The position numbers and the translations under genes were made by a program. A DNA stretch of 64,000 nucleotides from Sulfobacillus sp. Its GTDB lineage: Bacteria; Bacillota; Sulfobacillia; Sulfobacillales; Sulfobacillaceae. The stretch spans positions 28,272-92,271 of the forward strand of contig DAIDDL010000008.1 of the NCBI GenBank assembly GCA_027309085.1, in the 5' to 3' direction. The notes under the pieces were generated by a model. It saw only the letters and a program-made list of their open reading frames with translations, made no database searches and was not told the origin of the DNA. Positions 8,250 to 16,975 of the stretch are shown piece after piece (positions within the stretch are counted from its first letter, which is position 1; each line of letters starts with the position of its first letter).

Positions 8250-8588
8250 TCAGACGCCAACGATTTGATAGCCCTCTTCAGTGAGGCGCACCAGCGCCTC
8301 GCCCGCGGGTTCCATCTTAATGCCCTGACCCGTGACGCTGGCGCTCACACCATACTGTTCGGCGTTATACGGGCAGGCTCCCATCGGGACCTCGCCGGAA
8401 GAGAGGGACTGCAATGTTTCGGCCATAAAGCCTTCCGCTTGCCCAGCCAATTTTACTCCCGGTCCAAAAAAGTAGACTTCAATGTCCTGGTTGCGGTTGG
8501 CCTTGAGCCGTCCCGCCAAAACGAGATTGGCCAGAACCTTTTCTTCCAATCCCGGACCAGCGGTGATCCAAAACGCGATTTTCGCCAC
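8250..8588 (-). CDS. DsrE-family protein
   Basis: A 112-residue protein starting at a GTG at 8588 behind AAGGGGGT. The alternating pattern (KIAFWITAGPG, then DIEVYFFGPGV, then GVSASVTGQG) is that of the DsrE/DsrF/YchN fold. A single conserved-looking cysteine lies in VPMGACPYNAEQYG, where DsrE and TusD relatives carry their sulfur-accepting Cys. Family members trimerise and relay persulfide in sulfur oxidation or tRNA thiolation. In a sulfur oxidiser it could act in sulfane-sulfur transfer, but no partner gene (tusA, rhodanese, hdr) adjoins. Confidence 0.7.
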   Translation of the reverse strand: MAKIAFWITAGPGLEEKVLANLVLAGRLKANRNQDIEVYFFGPGVKLAGQAEGFMAETLQSLSSGEVPMGACPYNAEQYGVSASVTGQGIKMEPAGEALVRLTEEGYQIVGV

Positions 8589-9011
8589 ACAATAACCCCC
8601 TTGCAAATTTTCCGTGCGTGCCGTGCATCAGCCAGTTCCAAAGAAAACACTTCCAGCACATGTAATACTATATAATGACAAGTGGCAGGTGGCAAGAGAA
8701 AACGACGGTCCGTCATATTTCATTGCCGCCAGCAAGTTTTTGGAGCGCCCAGAGCGGTCAGATGCCCGGGAAAAGACGGTGGGAGACTGCAGTGTTGGTG
8801 ACCGGAACCGGATACCTAAAATGGTCTCCCGCCTCTGTGTTCACGCGGCGCGATAAGGGAAGCCCACGCACCGATTTGGCGCAGCATATTGGCAAACATG
8901 CTCCATTGCGACTGGCGCAAAAATTTTCAGCAGTTTTACTAGAAAAGTTGTGGTATGAGGCAGGATATTCCTGCTAAATGACGAATGGTAGTAGGATTAG
9001 GAGGATACTGC
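8589..9011. promoter_or_regulatory. Intergenic region upstream of the STAND ATPase gene
   Basis: About 420 bases without a supported gene. An AT-rich ACTATATAATG at about 8668-8678 could be a -10 element. The small palindrome GCAGGA-TAT-TCCTGC at 8960-8974 lies 37 nt before the ATPase start and is a candidate operator. Nothing else is recognised. Confidence 0.3.
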
Positions 9012-11060
9012 ATGAACTGGCTAGCGGATACCGTCTATCAGGAGCGGTCTGACCGCTTTGTCGGCCGGCAGGCTGAACTGCAGGCCTTTCGAGAATGGGT
9101 TGCAGATGAAAAGCCTGCCACTCAAGTCTGGGACGTGAGTGGCATTGCGGGAATGGGCAAGTCCTCACTGCTGTGGGAATGGATGGCCATGGCCCGTGAG
9201 CAGGGGATCCCGCTAGCATGGATGGACGGGCGCTCGTGCCCCAAACAGCCGACACTGTTCCTGAATTACCTGCATGATACAGTGGAATCGGTGATGGCCG
9301 CACCGGCCGGCAATATGGGGGCATGGCCAGAACGGTTCATCTGGATCATCGACAACTTCAGCGACATGGAGACCATCGAGAGCTGGCTGCGCGAGGATCT
9401 GATTAGCCGTGTCCCCGCGCACGGCGGACTTTTGGTGTTTTCTTCCCGGCGCGGGCTGGACCGCCTGTGGTATGTGCATCCCGTGTGGTCGCAGCGGGTC
9501 AAATCCTTTCCCTTAAACTCCCTGTCCTGTCAGGATGTGCAGTCCTACTTTATGCGTATGGGAGTGGGCGACAGCCATGAATTGACCGAGATCATCCACA
9601 AGCTGCACGGGTATCCCTTGGGCATTGCTGTGATTGGCGACTATTTTTCGACGCGGGGCAAGGTCAAAGAAGCCTGGGATATGTCGCTGTTGGAGGCGGT
9701 GACGGCAGAGCTTCTCCGGGAGGTGACGGACCCCTCCCTGCATCCCTTGCTGGATATTCTGACAGTCATTCCCGTGGCCGACCAGGAGACCCTGCAGGCG
9801 CTGACCGATCCGGTGAAGGTGACCCCCAGCCAGTATTTGAGTCTGAGCCGCCTGTCATTTGTGCGTACGGTGCAAGGCGGCATTGCGCTGCACGATGTGG
9901 TGCGGTCCCAGCTATTTAATTATATGCAAGAGTATAATCCGACCGGTCTCAAGAGACTGCGGATCAAAGCGGTGGACTATCTCGGGCGGTTGTACCGGCA
10001 GGCGGATTCATTCCGGGAGCGCAGCCACTATGCTTTTCAACTGATGGAGATCAGCGCGGCGGCGATGCCGCGGGAGAGTCGCTACGCCGATGTGGGAGCG
10101 CTCAGCGCTATAGTCCGGGACCGCCATGTCGAGCCTTCGGATGTGGAGGCGATGCACCGGATGATTGAATCGTGGGGACGCCAGAGTCTGGAGTTGGCGA
10201 GCCCGGCGCTGGCGCATCTCTTGCTGGACGCTGTCGTGGCCCAGTACCCGGGGACCATCCGCATGCTCAGAGCGGCTGACGGCGCACCTGTGGGGTTCTT
10301 TGCGTCCCTGCCCCTCCACCGCAGGACGGTGGATTTGCTGGAGTCGTACGCTCCCGAAACCATGGCCCGCTACTTTCCCGGTGAGCAGTTTCCCGAAGAC
10401 AGCGAGAAAGCGGATACCTATTTTGGAGCGCTGGTAGGGGTGGACCAGGGGCACCCGCAGTACCATGCGCGCGACTTGCTGGGAATCATCATCCGTGACG
10501 GCCTGTCATTTCTGGGCAGCGGGCTGCGCGGGGTGGTGGGGATAGGGGACCCGGCTCTGAAAGAGCTGCTCCTCTTACTGGGATTCGAGTCGCATCCTCT
10601 GGGAATGGACACGGCCGTGGAGGCATTCGTGCTGGACATGCGGCACCGGGACTTTCTGATTTGGGTGGGGTCGGTGGTGCGGACATTCAACCGCCCGCAG
10701 CCCCGGAGCCGGTATGCCCTCGATGAGGACATCCTGCGGCGGGCCCTGAAGGATTTTCACAACCGCACGGGTTTTGAGCAGACTCAGCTGCCACAAATTC
10801 TGGGATGCACGGTTCAAGAGGCGCAGCGCATCTTGTCCGTGCTGCTGACCGAAGACGCGGTGCCGCCGCTGAGCATGCAGGAGCAGCGCGTTCTGCGGAT
10901 GACCTACATGGAGCGGGCCGGCAATGCTGACCGCTTGGCGATGGCGCTGCACTTGAGCCGTCCCACCTATTACCGCATGCTGCGCCAAAGCGTGTCCAAT
11001 CTCTGCAAGGTTCTGCAGTCGGGAGACTTTCTCTCCGTGCTGATTGACATGGGGGAGTGA
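9012..11060 (+). CDS. NB-ARC/STAND-type signalling ATPase
   Basis: A 682-residue protein; ATG at 9012 follows AGGAGG (an open frame begins earlier at 8985 without a site). Residues 15-240 are a STAND NTPase: Walker A GIAGMGKSS at 44-52, Walker B FIWIIDNFSD near 108-117, an RNBS-B-like LLVFSSRR, and a GLPL-like GYPLGIAVIG. The middle is helical with no clear TPR repeat. The C-terminal 100 residues have two helix-turn-helix-like units (ILGCTVQEAQRILSVLL; ADRLAMALHLSRPTYYRML), suggesting DNA binding as in MalT/AfsR-like switches. A defence role is possible but there is no nuclease or protease effector. Confidence 0.75.
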   Translation: MNWLADTVYQERSDRFVGRQAELQAFREWVADEKPATQVWDVSGIAGMGKSSLLWEWMAMAREQGIPLAWMDGRSCPKQPTLFLNYLHDTVESVMAAPAGNMGAWPERFIWIIDNFSDMETIESWLREDLISRVPAHGGLLVFSSRRGLDRLWYVHPVWSQRVKSFPLNSLSCQDVQSYFMRMGVGDSHELTEIIHKLHGYPLGIAVIGDYFSTRGKVKEAWDMSLLEAVTAELLREVTDPSLHPLLDILTVIPVADQETLQALTDPVKVTPSQYLSLSRLSFVRTVQGGIALHDVVRSQLFNYMQEYNPTGLKRLRIKAVDYLGRLYRQADSFRERSHYAFQLMEISAAAMPRESRYADVGALSAIVRDRHVEPSDVEAMHRMIESWGRQSLELASPALAHLLLDAVVAQYPGTIRMLRAADGAPVGFFASLPLHRRTVDLLESYAPETMARYFPGEQFPEDSEKADTYFGALVGVDQGHPQYHARDLLGIIIRDGLSFLGSGLRGVVGIGDPALKELLLLLGFESHPLGMDTAVEAFVLDMRHRDFLIWVGSVVRTFNRPQPRSRYALDEDILRRALKDFHNRTGFEQTQLPQILGCTVQEAQRILSVLLTEDAVPPLSMQEQRVLRMTYMERAGNADRLAMALHLSRPTYYRMLRQSVSNLCKVLQSGDFLSVLIDMGE

Positions 11061-11149
11061 GTGATCCCGCGTTTGCCCGCCTTTATCAAATGCGCCGTAA
11101 AACCCCTTGCTTTAGCGAGGATATAAGGCGCGGGCCGAAGGCCCCTTTC

Positions 11150-11314
11150 CTAATCTTTTTGGTGATGGTGCAATAACAATTCCACCGCTTCATCGAGGAG
11201 TTTTGACTTGGGGATGCGAGAAGATTGTTGCAGGGCTTCTAATGCTTCCCATAGAGGAGTCGCGAGAGTGCTGGAATAGGCGGTGCGGTTTTTTAAATTG
11301 GCACGATTGGACAC
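11150..11314 (-). CDS. Ribbon-helix-helix protein of the TnpB element
   Basis: A 54-residue protein starting at a GTG at 11314, 5 nt after GGAGGTGA. The sequence has a short strand region (TAYSSTLAT) followed by two helices (LWEALEALQQSSR and SKLLDEAVELLLHH), the RHH fold of Arc/MetJ-type dimeric DNA-binding proteins. Small RHH genes divergent from tnpB are common in this element group and probably repress the element. The shared 88-nt divergent region would hold its operator. Confidence 0.7.
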   Translation of the reverse strand: MSNRANLKNRTAYSSTLATPLWEALEALQQSSRIPKSKLLDEAVELLLHHHQKD

Positions 11315-11402
11315 GGGTCTCACCTCCATCCTAGAATAATCGTGCTGGAAGAATAGTGCAAGTTCTGTAATATTACAGTATAATAAAGGAGAGGAGGGGC
11401 TC

Positions 11403-12485
11403 ATCACGCGAAAGACATTCAAGTACCGAATCTATCCGAATAAAGCGCAGGCACGAATCATCCTTGAAACGCTCGAACATTGCCGATTGCTGTACAACCG
11501 TCTGTTAGGCGAGCGAAAAGACGCCTATGCGAAATTTCAGCATACCCTCTCCGCCTATACACAAATTAACTCGTTCCCTGTGCGCAAAGAGGCGATACCC
11601 GAATTAAAGACGGTGCATTCACAAGTCTTGCAGGACGTGGCGAAACGGCTAGACAAAGCGTTTCAAGCCTTCTTTCAGCGCGTCAAAAGCGGAGAGAAAC
11701 CCGGCTATCCCCGGTTTCAGCCCGTTCCCCGGTATCATTCGTTCACCTATCCTCAAACAGGCTGGAAACTCTCGGACCGGACGGTCACCCTCTCCAAAAT
11801 TGGAGAGGTGCGGATGAAACGGCACCGACCGATTGAAGGGGTCATCAAAACCGCGACGGTGATAGCGAAAAACGGGAAATACTACGTGGCATTTTCCGGT
11901 GAGATTGCTATGAATATCATTCCCGTTAGCGTTCTCCCGGCTGTCGGGATTGACTTAGGACTAAAGCATCTGGCCACCACGTCAGACGGGGAATTTTTCG
12001 AGACGCCGAAACACCTGCGAAAGTCCGAGCGCAAGCTCAAGCGTCTCCAAAGACAAGTCTCACGGCGCAAGAAAGGGAGCAAGCGCCGTAAGAAGGCGGT
12101 CCGGCAATTAGCTCGATGCCATGAGCATATCGCGAATCAACGTATGGACAACGCGCATAAAGTCTCACGGGATCTTGTCACGCAGTATAGTCTCATTGCC
12201 TTTGAGAATTTGAGAATCCTGAACATGACACAGAACCATCATTTAGCAAAAAGCATTGCGGACGCGGGATGGAACACGCTCGTGCAATTCACGGCATACA
12301 AGGCTGAAAGCGCCGGATGTCGGGTTGTGCTCGTAAATCCCTACAACACCACGCAAGAGTGCTCCCATTGCCACGCGCTGGTACACAAGGAACTCCAGGA
12401 CCGAATCCATGAGTGTCCGCATTGCGGGTATGTGCAGGACCGGGATATCAATGCGGCCGAGAACATTCTCGCCAGAGCGGTCTAA
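11403..12485 (+). CDS. tnpB: TnpB RNA-guided nuclease
   Basis: About 360 residues. The RuvC-like site is complete: Asp in GIDLGLKH, Glu in IAFENLRI, Asp in DRDINAAEN, with the zinc finger CSHC...CPHC between. The N-terminal TRKTFKYRIYPNKAQ block is typical and starts at 11406, yet no ATG, GTG or TTG precedes it; AGGAGG at 11392-11397 is followed by CTC ATC ACG, so an ATC at 11403 is the likely start. The first conventional start (TTG, 11487) would remove 28 conserved residues. TnpB is guided by an omega RNA from the element's right end and cleaves DNA at donor sites. Confidence 0.88.
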   Translation: MTRKTFKYRIYPNKAQARIILETLEHCRLLYNRLLGERKDAYAKFQHTLSAYTQINSFPVRKEAIPELKTVHSQVLQDVAKRLDKAFQAFFQRVKSGEKPGYPRFQPVPRYHSFTYPQTGWKLSDRTVTLSKIGEVRMKRHRPIEGVIKTATVIAKNGKYYVAFSGEIAMNIIPVSVLPAVGIDLGLKHLATTSDGEFFETPKHLRKSERKLKRLQRQVSRRKKGSKRRKKAVRQLARCHEHIANQRMDNAHKVSRDLVTQYSLIAFENLRILNMTQNHHLAKSIADAGWNTLVQFTAYKAESAGCRVVLVNPYNTTQECSHCHALVHKELQDRIHECPHCGYVQDRDINAAENILARAV

Positions 12486-12590
12486 CGGAAGACAAACGGC
12501 TCGGATGGAGCCTTCGGGGATCGGATGGAGAAGACGCCACCGAAATGAACCGAGAAGCCCCTGCCTTTAGGCATGGGGAGTCGTCACGGA
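12486..12590 (+). ncRNA. Probable omega (reRNA) guide scaffold at the element right end
   Basis: The stretch after tnpB has several GGATGGAG/GCCTTCGGGGATC-type stems and ends with CCCCTGCCTTTAGGCATGGGG, in which CCCCTGCC pairs with GGCATGGGG. TnpB guide RNAs overlap the 3' end of tnpB and end at the element's right boundary, with the flanking bases as guide. The exact 5' end is unknown, and the guide would be the sequence from about 12590, inside the PilZ gene. Confidence 0.55.
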
Positions 12591-13177
12591 AGGGATTCCA
12601 GATAGGCTCTGAGCATCTGGAACTCCCGGGTGTCGGTCTGTACAAACCGCACAGCCATAGTCGCCATGTCTTGCGCCTCTTGTGCCGCGCACCGGAGCAC
12701 TTGGCCGCGGATCCGCACGGAGGCGCCTCTTAGGCTAATCGTCATATCGACCGGGGACCCTTCCGCAAAAGGCTTGGGGACTTGGCAGCGGAGTCCCTCC
12801 ACTGATACGTCTTCCGTTTCCGTCAGCACTTTTTTGAGTCCCAGGCGCCCCGTGGTGAAGACGAGGGGAAGAGCCACTTGATAGCGGCGGGTCCGCCGGT
12901 TCTCCTCGGCCTGCGGCTCCCCTTGCAGCACGACCGACAAAAGGGGCGCTTCCGACAGATCCACCCGCTCCACCACGGCCTCTTGCTGCCACAAGGTCTG
13001 CGCCCACTGCCACCGCAGGCTGATGCGGGTCTCGGGGGACGGCAGGCGCACACCGGCCAAGGGGCTGAGAATTTCCAGATAGCACTGGTCGCGCAAGCGG
13101 AGCTTCACGACGGTGCTGACGGCCGTGCCGCCGTATGTGAATTCCGTATGGGTATTGGCTGATAGGAATACTGCCAT
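12584..13177 (-). CDS. PilZ-domain (YcgR-like) c-di-GMP receptor
   Basis: A 197-residue protein. Residues 1-90 look like a YcgR N-terminal (flagellar-brake) beta domain; residues 93-195 are a PilZ domain with the binding residues RRTRR near 95 and DVSVEGLRC near 123 (the D/N-x-S-x-x-G motif). It should bind cyclic di-GMP and act on motility or exopolysaccharide. Both a GGDEF and an EAL gene lie in this window. The stop codon lies exactly at the right end of the TnpB element, so the native C-terminus may have been replaced or trimmed. Confidence 0.85.
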   Translation of the reverse strand: MAVFLSANTHTEFTYGGTAVSTVVKLRLRDQCYLEILSPLAGVRLPSPETRISLRWQWAQTLWQQEAVVERVDLSEAPLLSVVLQGEPQAEENRRTRRYQVALPLVFTTGRLGLKKVLTETEDVSVEGLRCQVPKPFAEGSPVDMTISLRGASVRIRGQVLRCAAQEAQDMATMAVRFVQTDTREFQMLRAYLESLP

Positions 13178-13271
13178 GGCTCTCGGTTCCCCATTTCTTG
13201 ATGATGACCCTCTTATTGTACAAGATAGGAGCGGGCCTGGGAGAATTCTTTAGGCCCTCTTCGGTGGATCG

Positions 13272-14987
13272 TCAGGAATACTGCTGCCATGATACGGCGA
13301 GCTGTGCAGTAATGAGGGGATTGGACGCCGAGGGCACATCATCCGCCACCTCCATCAGCAGCGCCCCCTGAGCCCAGTCGAGGCGGGACTGCACCCCTTC
13401 GGTAGGGGTGATGGCCACTACGAACAGCCCGGAATAGCCGGGCAGAAAGTGCGTGTGCAGATAACGGATGAGGGGGGTGGCTGCCGCCTGTTCGGCACTG
13501 CTGCTGCCGCCTTTGACTTCCAGAGTCCACTCGCCCTCGTGCCAGAGGAGAACAGGTCCGTGGGACAGGGCATGGCTGGCAAAGAGGGTGCTCGACGGGT
13601 ACTGGAGACCCGGAAGTCCGGTGGCCAAAGACACGGGGTGAGGGTGTCCGGCAGGCTGGCGCCAGTACAGATTGCCGGATTGCAGCAAGGAGGCGGTGGG
13701 GGCCTGGGCGCTGACCTCCGTAACATGCCACGACGCGATGGGGGCGGGCTCGCTCAGATCTTGGGCGATTTCGGGGCTGTTGACGGGGTAGCACTGCTGT
13801 GTCTGCCAGATGCTCACACTATACTGGTTTAAGCTGCCGTGGACTGTCGCGGTGGCTGACAGCCCGGCAAGGGGGCTGTGGGGAATTTTGGCCGGACCGA
13901 ACAGGGGCAGCGCAATTTTCCCGGCGTCAGTGTGCAGAGCCTCCTGGATGAGGACATGGGAAGACGCCAGGGCCGCAATGTTTTCAATTTGCGCGAAATG
14001 CCAGGTGTTGCCGCCATTCTCGGTATCATACACGGCATCGAGGTGTGCTTGGGACAGCGGGGCAAAAATCTGGCCATCGGCTGGCGATGAAAAATGGATG
14101 ACGGGGGCGGCATCGCCAGGCCAGAATGATGAGGGCAGATGGGCCGATGTCTGTGTCCAGAGCTTTCCCCCGTCCCCAGTGCGGTAAACCAGCAAGGTGG
14201 GCTGCATGGCGCTGAGCTCGGCGACATAGCCCGTGGACGGGCCTACAAAGTCCATGGCGGCATTGCCGGCGGTGCGGGGGAATGCTGGGGAATCAGCGGA
14301 CCAGTGCGAGGCATTCTGCAGCGCCCACTGCTTCCCGTGATCAGAAGAATGAAATAGATAGAAGCTCTCCTGAGACGCGGCGGCGTTGCCGGAGGCAAGA
14401 AACCATCCTTGCTCCCCTGCGTACGATGCAGTGCCCGCGTGATCACCCGCAAGGCGGTGGACGGCCTCGGTGGGAGTAGCCAGCGCGGGGTGCCGCCATG
14501 TCCGCAGAATAGCTGCTGCGGTTTTGCTGTCAGCGGGGGGCACGTGGACACTCAGCACGATAAGCTGCCCCGCCTGCGTCAAGATGGTCTCAGAGATGCT
14601 GCCAGAGCTGGCCGACCCGGTGTTCAGGAGAAAAGGGTGCGCCCGACTATTGGTATTGAGGGGCAGCCACAGGCCTCCCTTTGTGAGGCTGGCCGTGAGT
14701 TCGGTGACGGAGGCAGATCCTGACGGCCCCCCTAGAGTCACACTGCGGGACGTTTGCTTGCTGACGGGCCAGGAATCCGGGACGTCCACCTGTGTGGAAA
14801 AAATATTCACCGATTTGAATCCGGCGGGAACCAATGGCGAACGCTGGGTGAAGCGCACGAATTCCTCATGCGCTGAAGCCGGGGCATGATGGGCCCGGGA
14901 GGCGGCGCCCGATGTCAAATTGCCGCATCCTGCGGCGGATAGGGAGAGAACGACTCCCGCCAGTATCAACCCCAGTCTCAAATGCAT
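13272..14987 (-). CDS. Large lipoprotein with BNR/sialidase-like repeats
   Basis: A 571-residue protein with a lipoprotein signal (lipobox SAAGC, Cys21). Short Asp-box-like repeats occur: SSDHGKQW near 217, RTGDGGKLW near 270 and DTENGGNTW near 318. Asp-boxes mark beta-propeller blades in sialidases and in many non-enzymatic surface proteins. No catalytic Arg triad or nucleophile Tyr could be placed, so an enzymatic role is not supported. It should be anchored outside the membrane. Upstream lies a divergent P450 gene. Confidence 0.68.
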   Translation of the reverse strand: MHLRLGLILAGVVLSLSAAGCGNLTSGAASRAHHAPASAHEEFVRFTQRSPLVPAGFKSVNIFSTQVDVPDSWPVSKQTSRSVTLGGPSGSASVTELTASLTKGGLWLPLNTNSRAHPFLLNTGSASSGSISETILTQAGQLIVLSVHVPPADSKTAAAILRTWRHPALATPTEAVHRLAGDHAGTASYAGEQGWFLASGNAAASQESFYLFHSSDHGKQWALQNASHWSADSPAFPRTAGNAAMDFVGPSTGYVAELSAMQPTLLVYRTGDGGKLWTQTSAHLPSSFWPGDAAPVIHFSSPADGQIFAPLSQAHLDAVYDTENGGNTWHFAQIENIAALASSHVLIQEALHTDAGKIALPLFGPAKIPHSPLAGLSATATVHGSLNQYSVSIWQTQQCYPVNSPEIAQDLSEPAPIASWHVTEVSAQAPTASLLQSGNLYWRQPAGHPHPVSLATGLPGLQYPSSTLFASHALSHGPVLLWHEGEWTLEVKGGSSSAEQAAATPLIRYLHTHFLPGYSGLFVVAITPTEGVQSRLDWAQGALLMEVADDVPSASNPLITAQLAVSWQQYS

Positions 14988-15180
14988 GCCGTCAGGTCCC
15001 TCCAGGCTAAGTGCAACTTCATTTTATGGTTAAAACGCCGCTGGTTGCAAAAGGTTTCATCTAGAGGCATAAATTTAGAAAAAAATGGGGCAAATCTTCG
15101 GGATTTGGGATGTGAGAGCGGACCGCCGGGATATGGGCTACTATAAGGGGCAGAAGAGCAGAGCCAAGGGAGTGGAGAGC

Positions 15181-16494
15181 ATGGCCAAAAGCGAGGGCCA
15201 GATTTTGGCCAGAAATACCGTGGGGAGACTGCTGGCTTTTCACCGGGACCCTTTGGGGACATTGGGCCAGATTGCCAGGGACCAGGGCCCGGTCGCCCGG
15301 TTCCGCATGGGAGCTTGGGCTTTTGCGCTGGTCAGCGGTGGGGCCGAGGTGCAGGAGTTGCTGAATAAGAATGGCAAAGACTTGCAAAAGGGACCGGGCA
15401 TGGACAGCAAAAACCCGCTGATCGGGCGGGGGCTGCTAGTGGCCGGGGGTGAGCTGTGGAAGGCGGAGAGACTGGCGGTGCAGCCGCTCTTTGACCATCA
15501 GCGCCTCAAAACTTACGGGGCGCAGATTACCCATGCGGCTGTTGAGTACCGTGAGCGGTTTTCCCAAAACGCGGTGCCTGTGTCCGTTGATGGGGACATG
15601 CTGGCGCTGACGCTGAAGGTCGTGCTGAACACGCTGTTTTCCGCCGATGATACCTCTGAAGCATTCCAGGATATTTCCCAAGCTGTGCAGACAGTGATGA
15701 CCTATTTTTACAAGCGGTCGCGCAGTGTTGTGCGGTTCCCCTACTCCTGGCGGGTGCCGGGCACTCTGGGGTACCACAGGGCCGCGGACAGCGTGACGCA
15801 GTGGATGGAAGGCATTCTCAGAGAGTCCCCGCCGAGCTTTCTGGCCGGACGGCTGCAAGGGGCTCTGCCGCAAGACCAAGACGCCGTCTTGCAGTCGGCG
15901 CTCACTCTGATCATGGCGGGCCATGAGACGACGGGCCACGCCCTCAGCTGGACTCTGGCTGTGCTGGCGCAGCACCCCGGGGTCCAGCGCCGCCTCCATG
16001 CGGAGGTTGACGCCGCACTGGGAGGACAACTCCCCCAGGCGTCAGATGTGGATGTCATGCCCTATCTGCGGGCCGTAATTTTAGAGTCCTTGCGGCTGTA
16101 CCCGCCGGTGTGGATCATCAGCCGCTCTAACCCGGGGCCAGTGGCTGTTGGGGCCGAAGAATTCGCTCCGCACACATTCTTTCTGGTCAGCCCTTATGTC
16201 AGCCAGCACTTGCCGTCTGAGTTCCCCCGCCCAGAGGTTTTTGACCCCGGCCGCTGGACCGGAGATAGCCTTCCCCACGGGGCCTACCTGCCTTTCGGCC
16301 AGGGCCCGCGCAGCTGCGTGGGACGAGATTTCGCCTTGCTGGAGATGCAGCTCATCTTAGCCACGCTGGCGCAAACTCTGGAGTTTCACGCGGATTTGGC
16401 ACAGATCTGGCGTCCCGTGCCCCGGCTCAGCCTGGTGCCCCCGAAAGACATGGTGCTGACGGTTGGTCCGAGGGAATCTGGCGGGCGGCCCTGA
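15181..16494 (+). CDS. Cytochrome P450
   Basis: A 437-residue soluble P450. The ATG at 15181 follows GGGAGTGGAG; an open frame upstream is ignored. The oxygen-activating I-helix motif AGHETTGH lies near residue 244, the K-helix ESLR near 302, and the heme-binding loop FGQGPRSCVG near 370, with Cys as the axial ligand. All are canonical, so an active monooxygenase is likely, using an external redox partner since no reductase domain is fused. Overall style resembles bacterial fatty-acid or terpene hydroxylases; the substrate is unknown. No ferredoxin gene adjoins. Confidence 0.93.
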   Translation: MAKSEGQILARNTVGRLLAFHRDPLGTLGQIARDQGPVARFRMGAWAFALVSGGAEVQELLNKNGKDLQKGPGMDSKNPLIGRGLLVAGGELWKAERLAVQPLFDHQRLKTYGAQITHAAVEYRERFSQNAVPVSVDGDMLALTLKVVLNTLFSADDTSEAFQDISQAVQTVMTYFYKRSRSVVRFPYSWRVPGTLGYHRAADSVTQWMEGILRESPPSFLAGRLQGALPQDQDAVLQSALTLIMAGHETTGHALSWTLAVLAQHPGVQRRLHAEVDAALGGQLPQASDVDVMPYLRAVILESLRLYPPVWIISRSNPGPVAVGAEEFAPHTFFLVSPYVSQHLPSEFPRPEVFDPGRWTGDSLPHGAYLPFGQGPRSCVGRDFALLEMQLILATLAQTLEFHADLAQIWRPVPRLSLVPPKDMVLTVGPRESGGRP

Positions 16495-16511
16495 TCGGAA
16501 ATCATGGCCGC

Positions 16512-16556
16512 TTGACTTCTCGGGTAGCACCCCGTATTATATCGATAAACGTCGAT
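16512..16556 (+). promoter_or_regulatory. arsR promoter and operator
   Basis: TTGACT at 16512-16517 and TATTAT at 16535-16540 are separated by exactly 17 nt. Immediately downstream lies an inverted repeat, ATCGA (16541-16545) and TCGAT (16552-16556) spaced by 6 nt, where a bound ArsR would block initiation. Confidence 0.72.
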
Positions 16557-16572
16557 GAATGGGAGGCAATCC

Positions 16573-16920
16573 ATGGATCCTGTCATGATTTTCAGGGCTC
16601 TGGGACAACCGCAGCGCTATGCCCTGTTCGAGGACCTGCTGCAAGCGCGCGGAGTCTCCTGCTGCTCCGGCATTGCCGCTGAGGAATCCGCGTGCTGTGT
16701 GGTGGATTTGACCGCTCGGCACGGACTGGCGCAGTCGACGATTTCACACCATTTGCAGGTGCTCGCAGAGGCGGGGCTGATAAGCGTGGAACGCCGCGGG
16801 ACGTACCGGGTCTACCAAGTGAATACCGCGATCTGGGAGGATTTCCGGCAGCATCTCGCGGGCATGGTCGTGTGTGAAGGGGACGGCCGCATCCCTATGG
16901 GGCAGGTGGCCGCCGAGTAA
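16573..16920 (+). CDS. ArsR-family metalloregulator
   Basis: A 115-residue protein; ATG at 16573 follows GGGAGG. Residues 45-95 form the winged helix (STISHHLQVLAEAGLISVERRG). Several cysteines (SCCSG near 28 and ACCVVD near 41) lie upstream of and at the start of the recognition region, and a further Cys is at VVCEGDG near the C-terminus. Vicinal cysteines are the usual As(III) or Sb(III) site in arsenic-responsive ArsR proteins, though spacing differs from the E. coli type. It precedes arsM by 55 nt, with palindromes before both genes, so autoregulation by arsenite is expected. Confidence 0.87.
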   Translation: MDPVMIFRALGQPQRYALFEDLLQARGVSCCSGIAAEESACCVVDLTARHGLAQSTISHHLQVLAEAGLISVERRGTYRVYQVNTAIWEDFRQHLAGMVVCEGDGRIPMGQVAAE

Positions 16921-16935
16921 TTTTTTTGCGCAGAG

Positions 16936-16955
16936 GCATCGATATTTATCGATGC
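16936..16955 (+). promoter_or_regulatory. Second ArsR-type palindrome between arsR and arsM
   Basis: GCATCGATA (16936-16944) and TATCGATGC (16947-16955) form a perfect 9-bp inverted repeat with a 2-nt centre. The ATCGAT core matches that of the arsR promoter operator, so it may give arsM separate control or act as a roadblock. A run of seven Ts just upstream (16921-16927) follows the arsR stop codon. Confidence 0.6.
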
Positions 16956-16975
16956 ATATAAAGGGGACGCTAAAG

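Larger units (their letters stand above)
11090..12590 (+). mobile_element. IS200/IS605-group element, TnpB-only (IS1341-like), with RHH gene
   Basis: The element has no TnpA transposase. From the left there are a hairpin-forming end (CCTTGCTTTAGCGAGG at about 11104-11119), a small minus-strand ribbon-helix-helix gene, a divergent tnpB, and a right end with the typical folded tail GAAGCCCCTGCC...GGCATGGGGAGTC at about 12553-12582. Boundaries are approximate, as these elements leave no target duplication. The right end touches the stop codon of the PilZ gene. Base usage of tnpB is less GC-rich than its neighbours, consistent with transfer. It would need a TnpA in trans to move. Confidence 0.75.

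Noticed and set aside
11090..12590. CRISPR-Cas12-like locus
   Set aside because: The RuvC protein is a plain TnpB with transposon ends; no repeat-spacer array is present in the window.
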